A DNA stretch of 64,000 nt from JBMOUD01 sp049319665. Lineage in GTDB: Bacteria > Pseudomonadota > Gammaproteobacteria > Enterobacterales > Enterobacteriaceae. A program made the translations under genes and the position numbers. Below the pieces are notes generated by a model. That model made no database searches, was not told the origin of the DNA, and saw only the letters and a list, made by a program, of their open reading frames with translations. Of this stretch, positions 33,255 to 43,350 are shown one piece after another; within the stretch, counting starts at the first letter, position 1; each line of letters opens with the position of its first letter. The stretch is from contig NZ_JBMOUD010000007.1 of NCBI RefSeq assembly GCF_049319665.1, forward strand, positions 1 to 64,000, written 5' to 3'.

Positions 33255-35165
33255 TTATGCGTCAGTAGTACGACGCGGCGCACGGCTCGGTGGACGACGC
33301 TCACCTGCAGCTGAGTTGCCACCTTCACGGCGTTCACCGTTGAAAGGACGACCGCGACCCGCACCACCTTCACGACGTTCACCGCTGAAAGAACGTGGAG
33401 CACCGTTGCCACGACGTTCACCGCCGCCAGCTGGGCGTTCACGACGTGCTGACTGAGGCTGTGCATCACCCATCAGTTGCATGTTCATCGGCTTGTTCAA
33501 GATACGAGTACGGGTGAAGTGAGACAGGATCTCGCCCGGCATACCTTTTGGCAACTCAATGGTTGAGTGTCCAGCGAACAGCTTGATGTTACCAATGTAA
33601 CGGCTGCTGATGTCGCCTTCGTTAGCGATAGCACCAACGATGTGACGAACTTCAACGCCATCATCACGGCCCACTTCAATGCGGTAGAGTTCCATTTCGC
33701 CAGCATCACGACGCTCACGACGTGGACGATCGCCATCACGCGCAGGACGATCGCCATCACGAGATGGACGACGGTCGCCGCGATCGCCACGGTCAGCACG
33801 ATCTTCGAACTCACGACGCGGTGGACGGCTTTTGAATACCGGATCAGCAGGAACGATCAGCGGACGCTCACCTTGAGCCATTTTCAGCAATGCAGCAGCC
33901 AGAGTTTCGATTTCTAACTCTTCTTCTGGTTGCAACTTAGCCAACAGGCCGCGGTACAAGTCCAGATCGCTACTTTCCAGTTGTTGCTGAACTTTCGCTG
34001 CAAACTTAGCCAAACGACGTTGACCCAAGATCTCTGCATTTGGCAATTCAACTTCTGGAATGGTCAGCTTCATGGTGCGTTCGATGTTACGCAGCAGGCG
34101 ACGTTCGCGGTTCTCAACGAACAGCAAAGCACGGCCAGCACGACCCGCACGACCGGTACGACCGATACGGTGGACGTAAGACTCTGAATCCATTGGGATA
34201 TCGTAGTTTACAACCAAGCTGATACGTTCAACGTCAAGACCACGAGCGGCTACGTCGGTTGCAATCAGAATATCCAAACGGCCATCTTTCAGACGTTCCA
34301 GAGTCTGCTCACGCAGTGCCTGGTTCATATCACCATTCAGTGCTGCGCTGCTGTAACCACTACGCTCAAGCGTTTCGGCAACTTCCAGCGTGGCATTTTT
34401 GGTACGAACGAAGATGATAGCTGCATCAAAATCTTCCGCTTCCAGGAAACGTACCAGTGCTTCGTTTTTGCGTGCGCCGTAAACAGACCAGTAGCTCTGG
34501 CTGATGTCTGGACGGTTAGTCACGCTTGACTGGATGCGAACTTCCTGTGGATCTTTCATGAAACGACGTGTAATACGACGAATCGCTTCTGGCATAGTTG
34601 CAGAGAACAGCGCGGTCTGATGTTCAGCCGGGATCTGCGCCATGATGGTTTCAACGTCTTCGATGAAGCCCATACGCAGCATTTCATCGGCTTCGTCCAG
34701 TACCAGGCCGCTCAAGTTAGAGAGGTTCAAAGTACCGCGCTTCAGGTGGTCCAGCAGACGGCCTGGAGTACCTACAACAACTTGTGGTCCCTGACGCAAT
34801 GCGCGCAGTTGGACGTCATAACGCTGGCCGCCGTACAGAGCAACCACATTCACGCCATGCATGTGTTTAGAGAAATCGGTCATTGCTTCAGCAACCTGAA
34901 CCGCCAGTTCGCGGGTCGGAGCCAAAACAAGAATTTGTGGTGCTTTCAGGGAAGCATCAATGTTGTGCAACAGTGGCAGCGAGAATGCTGCAGTTTTACC
35001 ACTACCGGTCTGCGCCATGCCCAGAACATCGCGACCATTTAACAGGTGCGGAATACATTCAGCTTGGATCGGTGATGGTTTTTCGTAGCCCAAATCAGTC
35101 AGGGCGGAAATGATAGGAGCGGACAGCCCCAGGTCAGCAAAAGAGGTTTCAAACTCAGTAGTCAT
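33255..35165 (-). CDS. deaD: DEAD-box ATP-dependent RNA helicase DeaD (CsdA)
   Basis: Cold-shock RNA helicase acting in ribosome assembly and mRNA decay. 636 residues. The Q motif, Walker A MAQTGSGKTAAF, PTRELA, DEADEM, SAT and HRIGRTGR follow in order. A DbpA-like RNA-binding region lies around residues 480-555, and the tail is rich in Arg, Gly and Asp, with repeats such as RDGDRPARDGDRPRR. The ATG at 35165 (MTTEFETSFADLGL) is preceded by GAGG; the frame is open to 35180. Confidence 0.96.
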   Translation of the reverse strand: MTTEFETSFADLGLSAPIISALTDLGYEKPSPIQAECIPHLLNGRDVLGMAQTGSGKTAAFSLPLLHNIDASLKAPQILVLAPTRELAVQVAEAMTDFSKHMHGVNVVALYGGQRYDVQLRALRQGPQVVVGTPGRLLDHLKRGTLNLSNLSGLVLDEADEMLRMGFIEDVETIMAQIPAEHQTALFSATMPEAIRRITRRFMKDPQEVRIQSSVTNRPDISQSYWSVYGARKNEALVRFLEAEDFDAAIIFVRTKNATLEVAETLERSGYSSAALNGDMNQALREQTLERLKDGRLDILIATDVAARGLDVERISLVVNYDIPMDSESYVHRIGRTGRAGRAGRALLFVENRERRLLRNIERTMKLTIPEVELPNAEILGQRRLAKFAAKVQQQLESSDLDLYRGLLAKLQPEEELEIETLAAALLKMAQGERPLIVPADPVFKSRPPRREFEDRADRGDRGDRRPSRDGDRPARDGDRPRRERRDAGEMELYRIEVGRDDGVEVRHIVGAIANEGDISSRYIGNIKLFAGHSTIELPKGMPGEILSHFTRTRILNKPMNMQLMGDAQPQSARRERPAGGGERRGNGAPRSFSGERREGGAGRGRPFNGERREGGNSAAGERRPPSRAPRRTTDA

Positions 35166-35351
35166 GTACACGTGCCTCATTAATAATGGCAGCCAGTCTA
35201 CATAACTCGTCGAGAAAATTTTCAGTCATTTTCATTGAAAAGTGTGAACCGGCTCAAATTAGATTATAAAACGAACAAAGCAACCCTCGCCCGTTAAGGC
35301 GATTAAAAATGGCATAGCACCACAGTTAATCAGGCTGATTGGTTTCGTCAG

Positions 35352-36236
35352 CTATTGCTGGTCCGATTCTGATAGGTCATCTTGCTCGTGGCCCAAAAGC
35401 GCCAATTCCAACAATGCATAGCGGTGCTCAACAAAGTTGTGAACGTTGTTAGCTACCGTCAGTTTGAACAGTGCAGAAGCGCTGTTCTTGTCCCCCAGAC
35501 TTAGGTAATGCTTACCTAAATAGAAGTCAGTTTCACTGAGATGCTCAGCGAGCGAAGTGTTATCCGTAGCTTCCGCCTTGAGGCGTTCCATCAACGTAGA
35601 TTCGCTGATTTTGCCCAAGTAGAATTCGACGATATTCCATCCCCATTGCCCTCTGGTCGCTTTGTCATAACGCTGCTGGAGCGCTACTTCGGCATTCTTA
35701 GGATTGATTTCTCGCTCCACAAGATAAAGCCATAACGAACGGAAGGGATCATTTGGATCGTCTCGATAAAACGCCTGCAGATCATCCTGCGCTAATGAGT
35801 ATCGGCCGCCATAATACAGAGCGATACCTCGGTTTAAACGCGCGTAGTTGTAAGTTGGATCAAGCTCTAGTACAGAATCAAACGCTTCATAGGCAGCATC
35901 AAAATTGCCTGCCTGCGTTAGGTAAATACCCAGGTAGTTAAAAACTTCTGGCATATCAGGACGAATAGACAGCGCTTGTGAAAAATCATTTCGCGCTAGT
36001 GCTCTTAGCCCGAGACTATCATACAGCACACCGCGCTCATATAATAGCTGTGCTCTCTCATCATCTGTTAATGATCGACTGGCAAGTATCTGTTCCATAC
36101 GCGCCAAGATCACTTCCTGCTGCAAAGTAGGTTGCAGCGGAATTGCCAAGACCTCGTCTTTACGCCAATCATGGTTGCTGCATCCTGCCAACAAAAGTGT
36201 TGTCGCAATATAACAACAGCGCAAGAAAGGCTTCAT
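35352..36236 (-). CDS. nlpI: Lipoprotein NlpI
   Basis: Outer-membrane lipoprotein that serves as adaptor for peptidoglycan endopeptidases and the protease Prc. 294 residues, as in E. coli. The signal peptide ends in LLLAGC, with lipidation at C19, and is followed by TPR repeats, clearest in PEVFNYLGIYLTQAGNFDAA and YARLNRGIALYYGGRYSLA. The ATG at 36236 is chosen because it gives the short signal peptide. It lies downstream of pnp. Confidence 0.95.
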   Translation of the reverse strand: MKPFLRCCYIATTLLLAGCSNHDWRKDEVLAIPLQPTLQQEVILARMEQILASRSLTDDERAQLLYERGVLYDSLGLRALARNDFSQALSIRPDMPEVFNYLGIYLTQAGNFDAAYEAFDSVLELDPTYNYARLNRGIALYYGGRYSLAQDDLQAFYRDDPNDPFRSLWLYLVEREINPKNAEVALQQRYDKATRGQWGWNIVEFYLGKISESTLMERLKAEATDNTSLAEHLSETDFYLGKHYLSLGDKNSASALFKLTVANNVHNFVEHRYALLELALLGHEQDDLSESDQQ

Positions 36237-36369
36237 TTCAACTCCCAGAGACAAACATTGGGTTATCGTCCTGACACCCGCTTGCTATACACAAGTATAT
36301 CCTATACTCGCGATACGAACAGCACCCTGCCTAATGACAGGGGCTGTAAACTACAAGTTACAGAAATTA

Positions 36370-38487
36370 TTATTCTGCTGCTGGCTCTTCGGCATCTTGG
36401 GTTGGTGCGGTAGCTTCTTTGATGCTCAAACGCACACGACCCTGACGGTCAACTTCCAGGACTTTAACTGGAACTTCTTGACCCATCTGCAGATAATCAG
36501 TGACTTTCTCAACGCGCTTGTCAGCGATTTGAGAAATGTGCACCAGACCTTCTTTACCGCCACCAATGGCCACGAATGCGCCAAAGTCTACGATACGGGT
36601 CACTTTACCTTGGTAGATACGACCAACTTCGATTTCCGCAGTAATTTCTTCGATACGGCGAATAGCATGTTTCGCTTTCTCACCGTCGGTTGCTGCGATT
36701 TTCACTGTACCGTCATCTTCAATTTCGATGGTAGTACCGGTTTCTTCAGTCAACGCACGAATAACAGAACCACCTTTACCGATAACGTCTTTAATCTTAT
36801 CAGCATTGATCTTGATGGTATGAATACGTGGTGCGAATTGAGAGATATCACTGCGCGCAGTACCGATAGCCTGTTCCATTACGCCCAAGATATGCAGACG
36901 AGCACCCTTAGCTTGGTTCAGAGCAACCTGCATGATTTCGCGGGTGATGCCTTCGATTTTGATGTCCATTTGCAGCGCGGTAATACCGTCGCGGCTACCG
37001 GCCACTTTAAAGTCCATATCGCCCAAGTGATCTTCGTCACCCAGAATGTCAGACAGAACGATAAAGCTTTCGCCTTCTTTAACCAAGCCCATTGCGATAC
37101 CCGCAACTGCAGCTTTCACCGGTACGCCTGCATCCATCAGTGCCAGAGAAGCACCACAGACAGAAGCCATAGAAGAAGAACCGTTAGATTCGGTGATTTC
37201 AGAAACAACACGTACAGTGTACGGGAAGTCTTCAGGTTTTGGCATGACTGCCAATACGCCACGCTTAGCTAAACGACCGTGACCGATTTCACGACGCTTA
37301 GGCGAACCAACCATCCCAGTCTCACCAACAGAGTACGGAGGGAAGTTGTAGTGGAACAAGAAGCTATCTGTTTTCTCGCCCATCAGCTCATCCAGGTTCT
37401 GTGCATCACGCGCAGTACCCAGAGTTGCGGTAACCAGTGCCTGAGTCTCACCACGGGTGAACAAAGCAGAACCGTGAGTACGTGGCAGCACGCCAGTACG
37501 AACGTCAAGACCACGGATCATGTCTTTCTCACGACCATCGATACGCGGCTCACCACGCAACACGCGGCTACGAACAACGTTTTTCTCAATCGCGCCCAGC
37601 AAATCAGAAATTTCACCCGCATCCAACGTTTCGTCTTCAGCCAGAAGTGCTGCTGTTGCTTCTGCTTTGATCAGATCAACTTGGGTGTAGCGCTCTTGTT
37701 TCTCAGTGATACGGTAAGCATCGCCCAGACGAGATTCAGACAGTGCAGCAACGCGAGCGTGCAGTTCAGCGTTGACCGCTTCAGGCTGCCAATCCCACTT
37801 CGGTTTGCCAACTTCGGCAACCAATGCGTTAATTTCGTTGATCACGATTTGTTGTTGGTCGTGGCCATAAACTACCGCACCCAACATCTGATCTTCGCTC
37901 AAGATTTCGGCTTCTGATTCAACCATCAGAACGGCGCCCTGAGTACCCGCTACAACCAGATCAAGCTTACTTGTTTTCAGCTCATCAGCAGTTGGGTTCA
38001 GAACATATTGGTCATTGATGTAACCGACACGTGCAGCACCAATTGGGCCACTGAATGGAATACCTGACAGGCTCAGTGCAGCAGAAGCACCAATCATCGC
38101 CACGATATCTGGGTTAACTTGTGGGTTCAAAGATACCACGGTCGCAATCACCTGAACTTCGTTCAGGAAGCCTTCTGGGAACAGAGGACGGATTGGACGG
38201 TCAATCAGACGCGAGGTCAGTGTTTCACCTTCGCTTGGACGGCCTTCACGACGGAAGAAGCTTCCCGGAATACGACCAGCAGCGTAAGTACGCTCTTGGT
38301 AGTTAACGGTCAACGGGAAGAAGTTTTGGCCCGCTTTAGCTTTTTTCTGGCCAACAACAGTAACGAATACTGCGGTGTCGTCCATGCTAACCATAACAGC
38401 AGCAGTTGCCTGACGCGCCATCATGCCGGTTTCCAGCGTGACAGTGTGTTGGCCGTATTGGAACTTACGAATAGTCGGATTAAGCAA
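36370..38487 (-). CDS. pnp: Polyribonucleotide nucleotidyltransferase (PNPase)
   Basis: Phosphorolytic 3'-5' exoribonuclease of the RNA degradosome. 705 residues with two RNase PH-like domains, the KH domain segment IKDVIGKGGSVIRALTEETG and an S1 domain VGRIYQGKVTRIVDFGAFVAI. The start is TTG at 38487 (LLNPTIRKFQYGQH), with AAAGGA placed 7 nt before it; E. coli pnp is also reported to start with TTG. The frame is open further upstream to 38601, through the leader. Follows rpsO. Confidence 0.96.
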   Translation of the reverse strand: MLNPTIRKFQYGQHTVTLETGMMARQATAAVMVSMDDTAVFVTVVGQKKAKAGQNFFPLTVNYQERTYAAGRIPGSFFRREGRPSEGETLTSRLIDRPIRPLFPEGFLNEVQVIATVVSLNPQVNPDIVAMIGASAALSLSGIPFSGPIGAARVGYINDQYVLNPTADELKTSKLDLVVAGTQGAVLMVESEAEILSEDQMLGAVVYGHDQQQIVINEINALVAEVGKPKWDWQPEAVNAELHARVAALSESRLGDAYRITEKQERYTQVDLIKAEATAALLAEDETLDAGEISDLLGAIEKNVVRSRVLRGEPRIDGREKDMIRGLDVRTGVLPRTHGSALFTRGETQALVTATLGTARDAQNLDELMGEKTDSFLFHYNFPPYSVGETGMVGSPKRREIGHGRLAKRGVLAVMPKPEDFPYTVRVVSEITESNGSSSMASVCGASLALMDAGVPVKAAVAGIAMGLVKEGESFIVLSDILGDEDHLGDMDFKVAGSRDGITALQMDIKIEGITREIMQVALNQAKGARLHILGVMEQAIGTARSDISQFAPRIHTIKINADKIKDVIGKGGSVIRALTEETGTTIEIEDDGTVKIAATDGEKAKHAIRRIEEITAEIEVGRIYQGKVTRIVDFGAFVAIGGGKEGLVHISQIADKRVEKVTDYLQMGQEVPVKVLEVDRQGRVRLSIKEATAPTQDAEEPAAE

Positions 38488-38514
38488 TGTAATATCCTTT
38501 TGATTTGGCGCGCA

Positions 38515-38528
38515 GCTGTTATGACAGC
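38515..38528 (-). promoter_or_regulatory. Small hairpin in pnp leader
   Basis: GCTGT/ACAGC with a TATG loop lies 28 nt upstream of the pnp start. In E. coli the pnp leader is cut by RNase III and controlled by PNPase itself; this hairpin is in the right area, but the full structure was not folded. Confidence 0.35.
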
Positions 38529-38709
38529 AGTTCACACCAGAAATAATCGAGCTTCTCACTACATCCTCGCGACTAATGACAACCCTCATTCTCCTAGACA
38601 AGAATAAAGTCTCTCATTAGCCGCGCGAACCTCTGCAATGGAAGATCACTTTTTTATATCAAAGAAATGCGACTATAGAATAACCTGATTCTTAGTCGCT
38701 TCCTAGAAT

Positions 38710-38731
38710 AAAGGGGCCATTTGGCCCCTTT
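38710..38731 (-). terminator. rpsO-pnp intercistronic terminator
   Basis: AAAGGGGCC/GGCCCCTTT with a 4-nt loop, 19 nt after the rpsO stop codon. The equivalent E. coli hairpin is a partial terminator that lets some transcription reach pnp. Confidence 0.8.
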
Positions 38732-38749
38732 ACACTGAAACTCGCTGAC

Positions 38750-39019
38750 TTAGCGACGCAGACCCAGACGTTCGATCAGGCTGGTGTAACGTGCTACATC
38801 TTTACGCTTCAGGTAGTCCAGCAGTTTACGACGCTGAGAAACCATACGCAGCAGACCACGACGGCTGTGGTGATCTTTTTTGTGCTCTGCAAAGTGACCT
38901 TGCAGATGGTTAATTTGAGCAGTCAGCAGAGCAACCTGAACTTCAGAAGAACCACTGTCGTTAGTGCCACGACCAAAGTCTGCAACGATTTGAGCTTTAG
39001 CTTCAACGCTTAGAGACAT
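38750..39019 (-). CDS. rpsO: 30S ribosomal protein S15
   Basis: 89 residues, full length. It binds the 16S rRNA central domain. Recognisable segments are SVEAKAQIVADFGRGTNDSG and KKDHHSRRGLLRMVSQRRKL. The ATG at 39019 starts MSLSVEAK; the longer frame to 39085 is not used. Confidence 0.97.
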   Translation of the reverse strand: MSLSVEAKAQIVADFGRGTNDSGSSEVQVALLTAQINHLQGHFAEHKKDHHSRRGLLRMVSQRRKLLDYLKRKDVARYTSLIERLGLRR

Positions 39020-39139
39020 GATATTACTCCAAAAAAATATATAAAAAAAACGGGTGCCGATCTCTAATTCAGCGACCCAACGCATAAGCCGCGCTATTCT
39101 ACTCTTTGAGGCCTACGATCGCAAGATGAGCAATAAGTG

Positions 39140-40084
39140 CTACTCTGGATACTCAACCACCAGACGACGTGGCGCAACGCGGCCGTCATCATCTATTTCA
39201 CCTACGCCGATGAAGTTACGCGCTTCCCCTTCGGTCATGCGCACCATCCCTGATATCGGCGAGCCGGCAACCTGCACCGGTTGCCCTTGTTTTATGTAGC
39301 CAGCAACGACAGGCAACATATTAACTTCAGGGAAGTCTTTGCAAGGACTGTCCATTGGCATTAGCAATGGATCAAGTAGCAAACGCGGTTCAATACCTTC
39401 TGACTCCGCGCGCGCGATCAGTTCATGCAACTGATCCATTGTGACCATACGCTCAGATGGGTAGGTTGCTACTTGCAAACGACGCAGGAAAGTCACGTGA
39501 GCACCACAACCTAGTTTTTCGCCTAAATCATCGATAATAGTGCGAATGTAAGTGCCTTTCGAACAGTGAATTTCCAGCTCGACTTCAAAGCCTTCCCAGC
39601 GAATAAAGGTCAATTCATAGACCGTGATGCTGCGTGATTCCCTTGGTACTTCGATACCTTCACGAGCGTACTCATAAAGTTTTCTACCTTGATATTTTAA
39701 AGCGGAATACATCGAAGGGATCTGCTGAGTTTCGCCACGGAAACTGTCTAATTCACGGTCGAGTTGCTGCTGAGTGATGGCGACGTCGCGCTCGGAAATA
39801 ATCTGGCCTTCAGCGTCAGAAGTATCTGTACGCTGCCCAAGGCGAGCAACCACTCGGTAACGTTTGTCTGAATCGAGCAAAAAGCGAGAAAACTTAGTCG
39901 CTTCTCCCAGGCACAATGGCAGCATACCTGTTGCTAGCGGATCCAATGCACCGGTATGACCTGCACGGTTGGCATTGTACAAACGCTTAACCTTTTGCAG
40001 CGCATCGTTGGAAGATAAACCGATAGACTTATCCAATAACAGAACGCCGTGAATATCACGGCCACGGCGACGTGGGCGGCTCAT
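39140..40084 (-). CDS. truB: tRNA pseudouridine-55 synthase TruB
   Basis: Makes pseudouridine 55 in the T-loop of most tRNAs. 314 residues, E. coli size. The catalytic Asp lies in GHTGALDPLATGMLPLCLG, and HCSKGTYIRTIIDDLGEKLG is the family motif further on. The ATG overlaps the rbfA stop by one base. Part of the nusA-infB-rbfA-truB-rpsO-pnp operon. Confidence 0.96.
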   Translation of the reverse strand: MSRPRRRGRDIHGVLLLDKSIGLSSNDALQKVKRLYNANRAGHTGALDPLATGMLPLCLGEATKFSRFLLDSDKRYRVVARLGQRTDTSDAEGQIISERDVAITQQQLDRELDSFRGETQQIPSMYSALKYQGRKLYEYAREGIEVPRESRSITVYELTFIRWEGFEVELEIHCSKGTYIRTIIDDLGEKLGCGAHVTFLRRLQVATYPSERMVTMDQLHELIARAESEGIEPRLLLDPLLMPMDSPCKDFPEVNMLPVVAGYIKQGQPVQVAGSPISGMVRMTEGEARNFIGVGEIDDDGRVAPRRLVVEYPE

Positions 40085-40497
40085 TATTCTTCCTCGTTGT
40101 CGCCTGCTGCAGAACGACGCTCAGCATCATTCTTCACCACATTGGTGACCAGGTTAGACATACGCATCCCTTCTACCAACGAATTATCGTAGGCAAAGGT
40201 CAATTCAGGCACAACGCGCAAACGCATCGCTTTACCAATCAAGGTACGGATGAAACCAGACGCATCCTGCAAGGCTTTAATGCCATTTTTGACACGATCA
40301 GGATCCTGAGGCTCGCTGCTTAACACATCCAGGAAAGTGACGAATACTTTGGCATAAGCCAGATCACGCGACACTTCTACACCTGACACTGTCGCCATAC
40401 CAACGCGCGGGTCTTTGACTTCACGCTGTAAGATGATGGCGATCTCTTTTTGCATCTCTTGGGAGACGCGCTGGGTACGGCTAAATTCTTTTGCCAT
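40084..40497 (-). CDS. rbfA: Ribosome-binding factor A
   Basis: Cold-shock factor in late 30S assembly. 137 residues with KH-like segments RVSQEMQKEIAIILQREVKD and RVVPELTFAYDNSLVEGMRM. A short acidic tail (AAGDNEEE) ends the protein. AAGGAG lies upstream of the ATG. Ends in TAATG overlap with truB. Confidence 0.96.
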   Translation of the reverse strand: MAKEFSRTQRVSQEMQKEIAIILQREVKDPRVGMATVSGVEVSRDLAYAKVFVTFLDVLSSEPQDPDRVKNGIKALQDASGFIRTLIGKAMRLRVVPELTFAYDNSLVEGMRMSNLVTNVVKNDAERRSAAGDNEEE

Positions 40498-40531
40498 GAT
40501 AAGACTCCTTCAGACAATTTCCAGACAAAGA

Positions 40532-40550
40532 GGGGGGCTCAAGGCCCCCC
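40532..40550 (-). terminator. Hairpin between infB and rbfA
   Basis: GGGGGGC/GCCCCCC with a 5-nt loop. The downstream minus-strand sequence (TCTTTGTC) is a poor T-run, so this is more likely a partial terminator or processing/stability hairpin inside the operon. Confidence 0.5.
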
Positions 40551-40632
40551 AACTGGATATAACCCCGTTATCTTTCGAATTGCCGCTTTCCAGCAACTCA
40601 AATGAGTTTGGGTATTAGCTACGTCGCAAAGA

Positions 40633-43326
40633 TTAAGCGATGGTACGTTTGATCTCGATGATTTCGAAGACTTCGATCACATCGCCAGTACGCACATCGT
40701 TGTAGTTCTTAACGCCGATACCACATTCCATACCGTTACGGACTTCGCTAACGTCATCTTTGAAGCGGCGCAGAGATTCCAGCTCGCCTTCATAGATAAC
40801 CACGTTGTCACGCAGTACGCGGATTGGGTTGTTACGCTTAATCATACCTTCAGTAACCATACAGCCTGCGATAGCGCCGAATTTCGGTGATTTGAAGACA
40901 TCACGAACTTCTGCCAGACCAATGATTTGCTGTTTGTACTCAGGCGCCAACATACCGCTCATCGCCTGCTTAACTTCATCAATCAGATTATAGATGACGG
41001 AGTAGTAACGCAGATCCAAGCTTTCGTTTTCAACGACACGGCGAGCAGATGCATCAGCACGTACGTTGAAGCCCAGAATGATTGCGTTAGAAGCAGCGGC
41101 CAGAGTGGCGTCAGTTTCGGTGATACCACCTACGCCCATACCAACAATTTTAACTTTAACTTCAGCAGTAGACAGGTGTTGCAGCGCATCAGAGATCGCT
41201 TCACAAGAACCTTGTACGTCTGATTTCAGTACGATGTTCAGTTCAGAAACTTCGCCGTCAGTCATGTTAGCAAACATGTTTTCCAGTTTAGATTTCTGCT
41301 GACGAGCCAGTTTAACTTCGCGGAATTTACCCTGACGATACAGCGCAACTTCACGCGCTTTCTTCTCATCACGAACAACGGTAACTTCATCACCAGCTGC
41401 TGGGACGCTAGACAAGCCTAATACTTCAACCGGAATTGAAGGACCAGCCGCCGTAATATCACGGCCCATCTCGTCACGCATCGCACGAACACGGCCGTAT
41501 TCGAAGCCACACAGGATGATATCGCCCTTGTTCAGGGTACCTTCTTGAACCAGCACGGTAGCAACTGGGCCACGGCCTTTATCCAGGAAGGATTCGATTA
41601 CCACACCGCTTGCCATGCCGCTGCGTACTGCTTTAAGCTCCAGAACTTCAGCTTGCAGCAAGATAGCTTGCAGCAAATCATCAATACCGGTACCGGCTTT
41701 CGCAGAAACGTGGACGAACTGAGACTCACCGCCCCACTCTTCTGGCATAACGCCGTACTGAGACAGTTCGGTTCTAACGCGATCTGGATCTGCTTCTGGT
41801 TTGTCGATTTTGTTGACGGCAACAACGATTGGCACGCCAGCAGCTTTCGCATGCTGTACGGCTTCGATAGTTTGTGGCATCACGCCATCGTCAGCAGAAA
41901 CAACCAGAACAACGATATCTGTTGCCTTCGCACCACGAGCACGCATTGAAGTAAACGCGGCGTGACCCGGGGTGTCGAGGAAGGTGATCATGCCATTTTC
42001 AGTTTCAACATGATAAGCACCGATGTGCTGTGTAATACCACCGGCTTCGCCTGCTGCTACTTTCGTTGAACGAATGTAGTCAAGCAGAGAGGTTTTACCG
42101 TGGTCAACGTGGCCCATGATGGTAACAACAGGTGCACGCGGCTCAGCAGCTGCTGAAGCACCGGTATCACGGTCGCTCATCAGCGCTTCTTCCAGCTCGT
42201 TCTCACGACGCAGGATAACTTTGTGGCCCATTTCTTCCGCAACCAGTTGAGCAGTTTCCTGATCGATAACCTGGTTAATGGTTGCCATTGCGCCCAGTTT
42301 CATCATGGTTTTGATGACCTGAGAACCTTTAACAGCCATTTTGTTAGCCAATTCAGCAACGGTGATAGTTTCGCCGATGACGACATCACGGTTTACTGCG
42401 ATAACTGGCTTATTAAAGCTCTGTTGCAAGGTGCTTGGCTTGCGCTTGCCTTTACCACCACGGGTAACGGCACGGGCTTCTTCGCGATCGGCTTTAGATT
42501 CAGACAGTTTATTGCCTTTCTTCTGCTTGGTCGCTTTGCCACCGCGAGTACGACTGCGACGCTCACCTTCTACTTTCGCATCGTTTTCGTCTTCTGCAGC
42601 ACGAGCGTGTTGAGAAGTGGTGACATGATAGTCAGCAGACTCAGATTCGCTTGGTGCAGCAGCTTCAGTCCAGACGCCAGAATCAGCCATTTTACGAGCC
42701 TCTTCAGCAACGCGTTTGGCGTTTTCTTCGATCTTACGACGTGCTTCTTCTTCTGCTTTGCGTTTCAGCTCTGCAGCTTCTGCTTCACGACGTGCTTTTT
42801 CTGCCTGCGCTGGCTTGGTTACATCATCAGTATGTTGATTCGTCACTTTATCTTTTTCCGCTGCGTCACGCTTAGCTTTATCAGCGGCCTCACGTTTAGC
42901 CTGCTCAGCGGCTTCGCGTTTAGCTTTTTCTTGAGCTTCTCGTTGAGCTTGCTCTTCTGCTGCACGCTGTGCCTGTTCTTCCGCGTCACGCTTCGCCTGC
43001 TCTTCCGCTTCTGCCTGAGCCTGTTCAGCTTCAGTCATATCGGATTTAACATAAGTGCGTTTTTTGCGGACTTCGATTTGCACCGATTTACTCTTCCCGC
43101 CGGTGCTCGGTACGTTTAGTGTACTACGCGTTTTACGTTGTAACGTCAGTTTGTTTGTCGCACCTGAATTTCCACCATTCAAATGCGCCAGCAATGTCTC
43201 TTTTTCATGCTGGGTAACAGAGTCACCTTCCGACTTTTCGATCCCTGCGTCAGCAAATTGCTGTACCAGGCGATCAACCGGAGTTTGAATCTCCGCCGCT
43301 AGCGATTTTACGGTTACATCTGTCAT
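40633..43326 (-). CDS. infB: Translation initiation factor IF-2
   Basis: GTPase that places initiator tRNA on the 30S subunit. 897 residues. A short N-terminal domain is followed by a very charged Ala/Glu/Lys/Arg helix region (about residues 95-215), then the GTPase motifs GHVDHGKTSLLDYIRS, DTPGHAAF and NKIDKP, and domains II-IV. E. coli makes shorter IF2 forms from internal starts; the same may occur here. Lies 24 nt after nusA. Confidence 0.97.
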   Translation of the reverse strand: MTDVTVKSLAAEIQTPVDRLVQQFADAGIEKSEGDSVTQHEKETLLAHLNGGNSGATNKLTLQRKTRSTLNVPSTGGKSKSVQIEVRKKRTYVKSDMTEAEQAQAEAEEQAKRDAEEQAQRAAEEQAQREAQEKAKREAAEQAKREAADKAKRDAAEKDKVTNQHTDDVTKPAQAEKARREAEAAELKRKAEEEARRKIEENAKRVAEEARKMADSGVWTEAAAPSESESADYHVTTSQHARAAEDENDAKVEGERRSRTRGGKATKQKKGNKLSESKADREEARAVTRGGKGKRKPSTLQQSFNKPVIAVNRDVVIGETITVAELANKMAVKGSQVIKTMMKLGAMATINQVIDQETAQLVAEEMGHKVILRRENELEEALMSDRDTGASAAAEPRAPVVTIMGHVDHGKTSLLDYIRSTKVAAGEAGGITQHIGAYHVETENGMITFLDTPGHAAFTSMRARGAKATDIVVLVVSADDGVMPQTIEAVQHAKAAGVPIVVAVNKIDKPEADPDRVRTELSQYGVMPEEWGGESQFVHVSAKAGTGIDDLLQAILLQAEVLELKAVRSGMASGVVIESFLDKGRGPVATVLVQEGTLNKGDIILCGFEYGRVRAMRDEMGRDITAAGPSIPVEVLGLSSVPAAGDEVTVVRDEKKAREVALYRQGKFREVKLARQQKSKLENMFANMTDGEVSELNIVLKSDVQGSCEAISDALQHLSTAEVKVKIVGMGVGGITETDATLAAASNAIILGFNVRADASARRVVENESLDLRYYSVIYNLIDEVKQAMSGMLAPEYKQQIIGLAEVRDVFKSPKFGAIAGCMVTEGMIKRNNPIRVLRDNVVIYEGELESLRRFKDDVSEVRNGMECGIGVKNYNDVRTGDVIEVFEIIEIKRTIA

Positions 43327-43350
43327 GCTGTTCCTTCCTGCTACAGTTTA

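Noticed and set aside
36334..37272. 312-codon open frame on the plus strand opposite pnp
   Set aside because: It mirrors the codon structure of pnp on the other strand, has no ribosome-binding site or family match, and pnp is certain.
42223..43119. 298-codon plus-strand frame, rich in Phe and Ser, opposite infB
   Set aside because: It is the complement of the Ala/Glu/Lys/Arg-rich IF-2 linker, whose codons leave the opposite frame open. No real protein.
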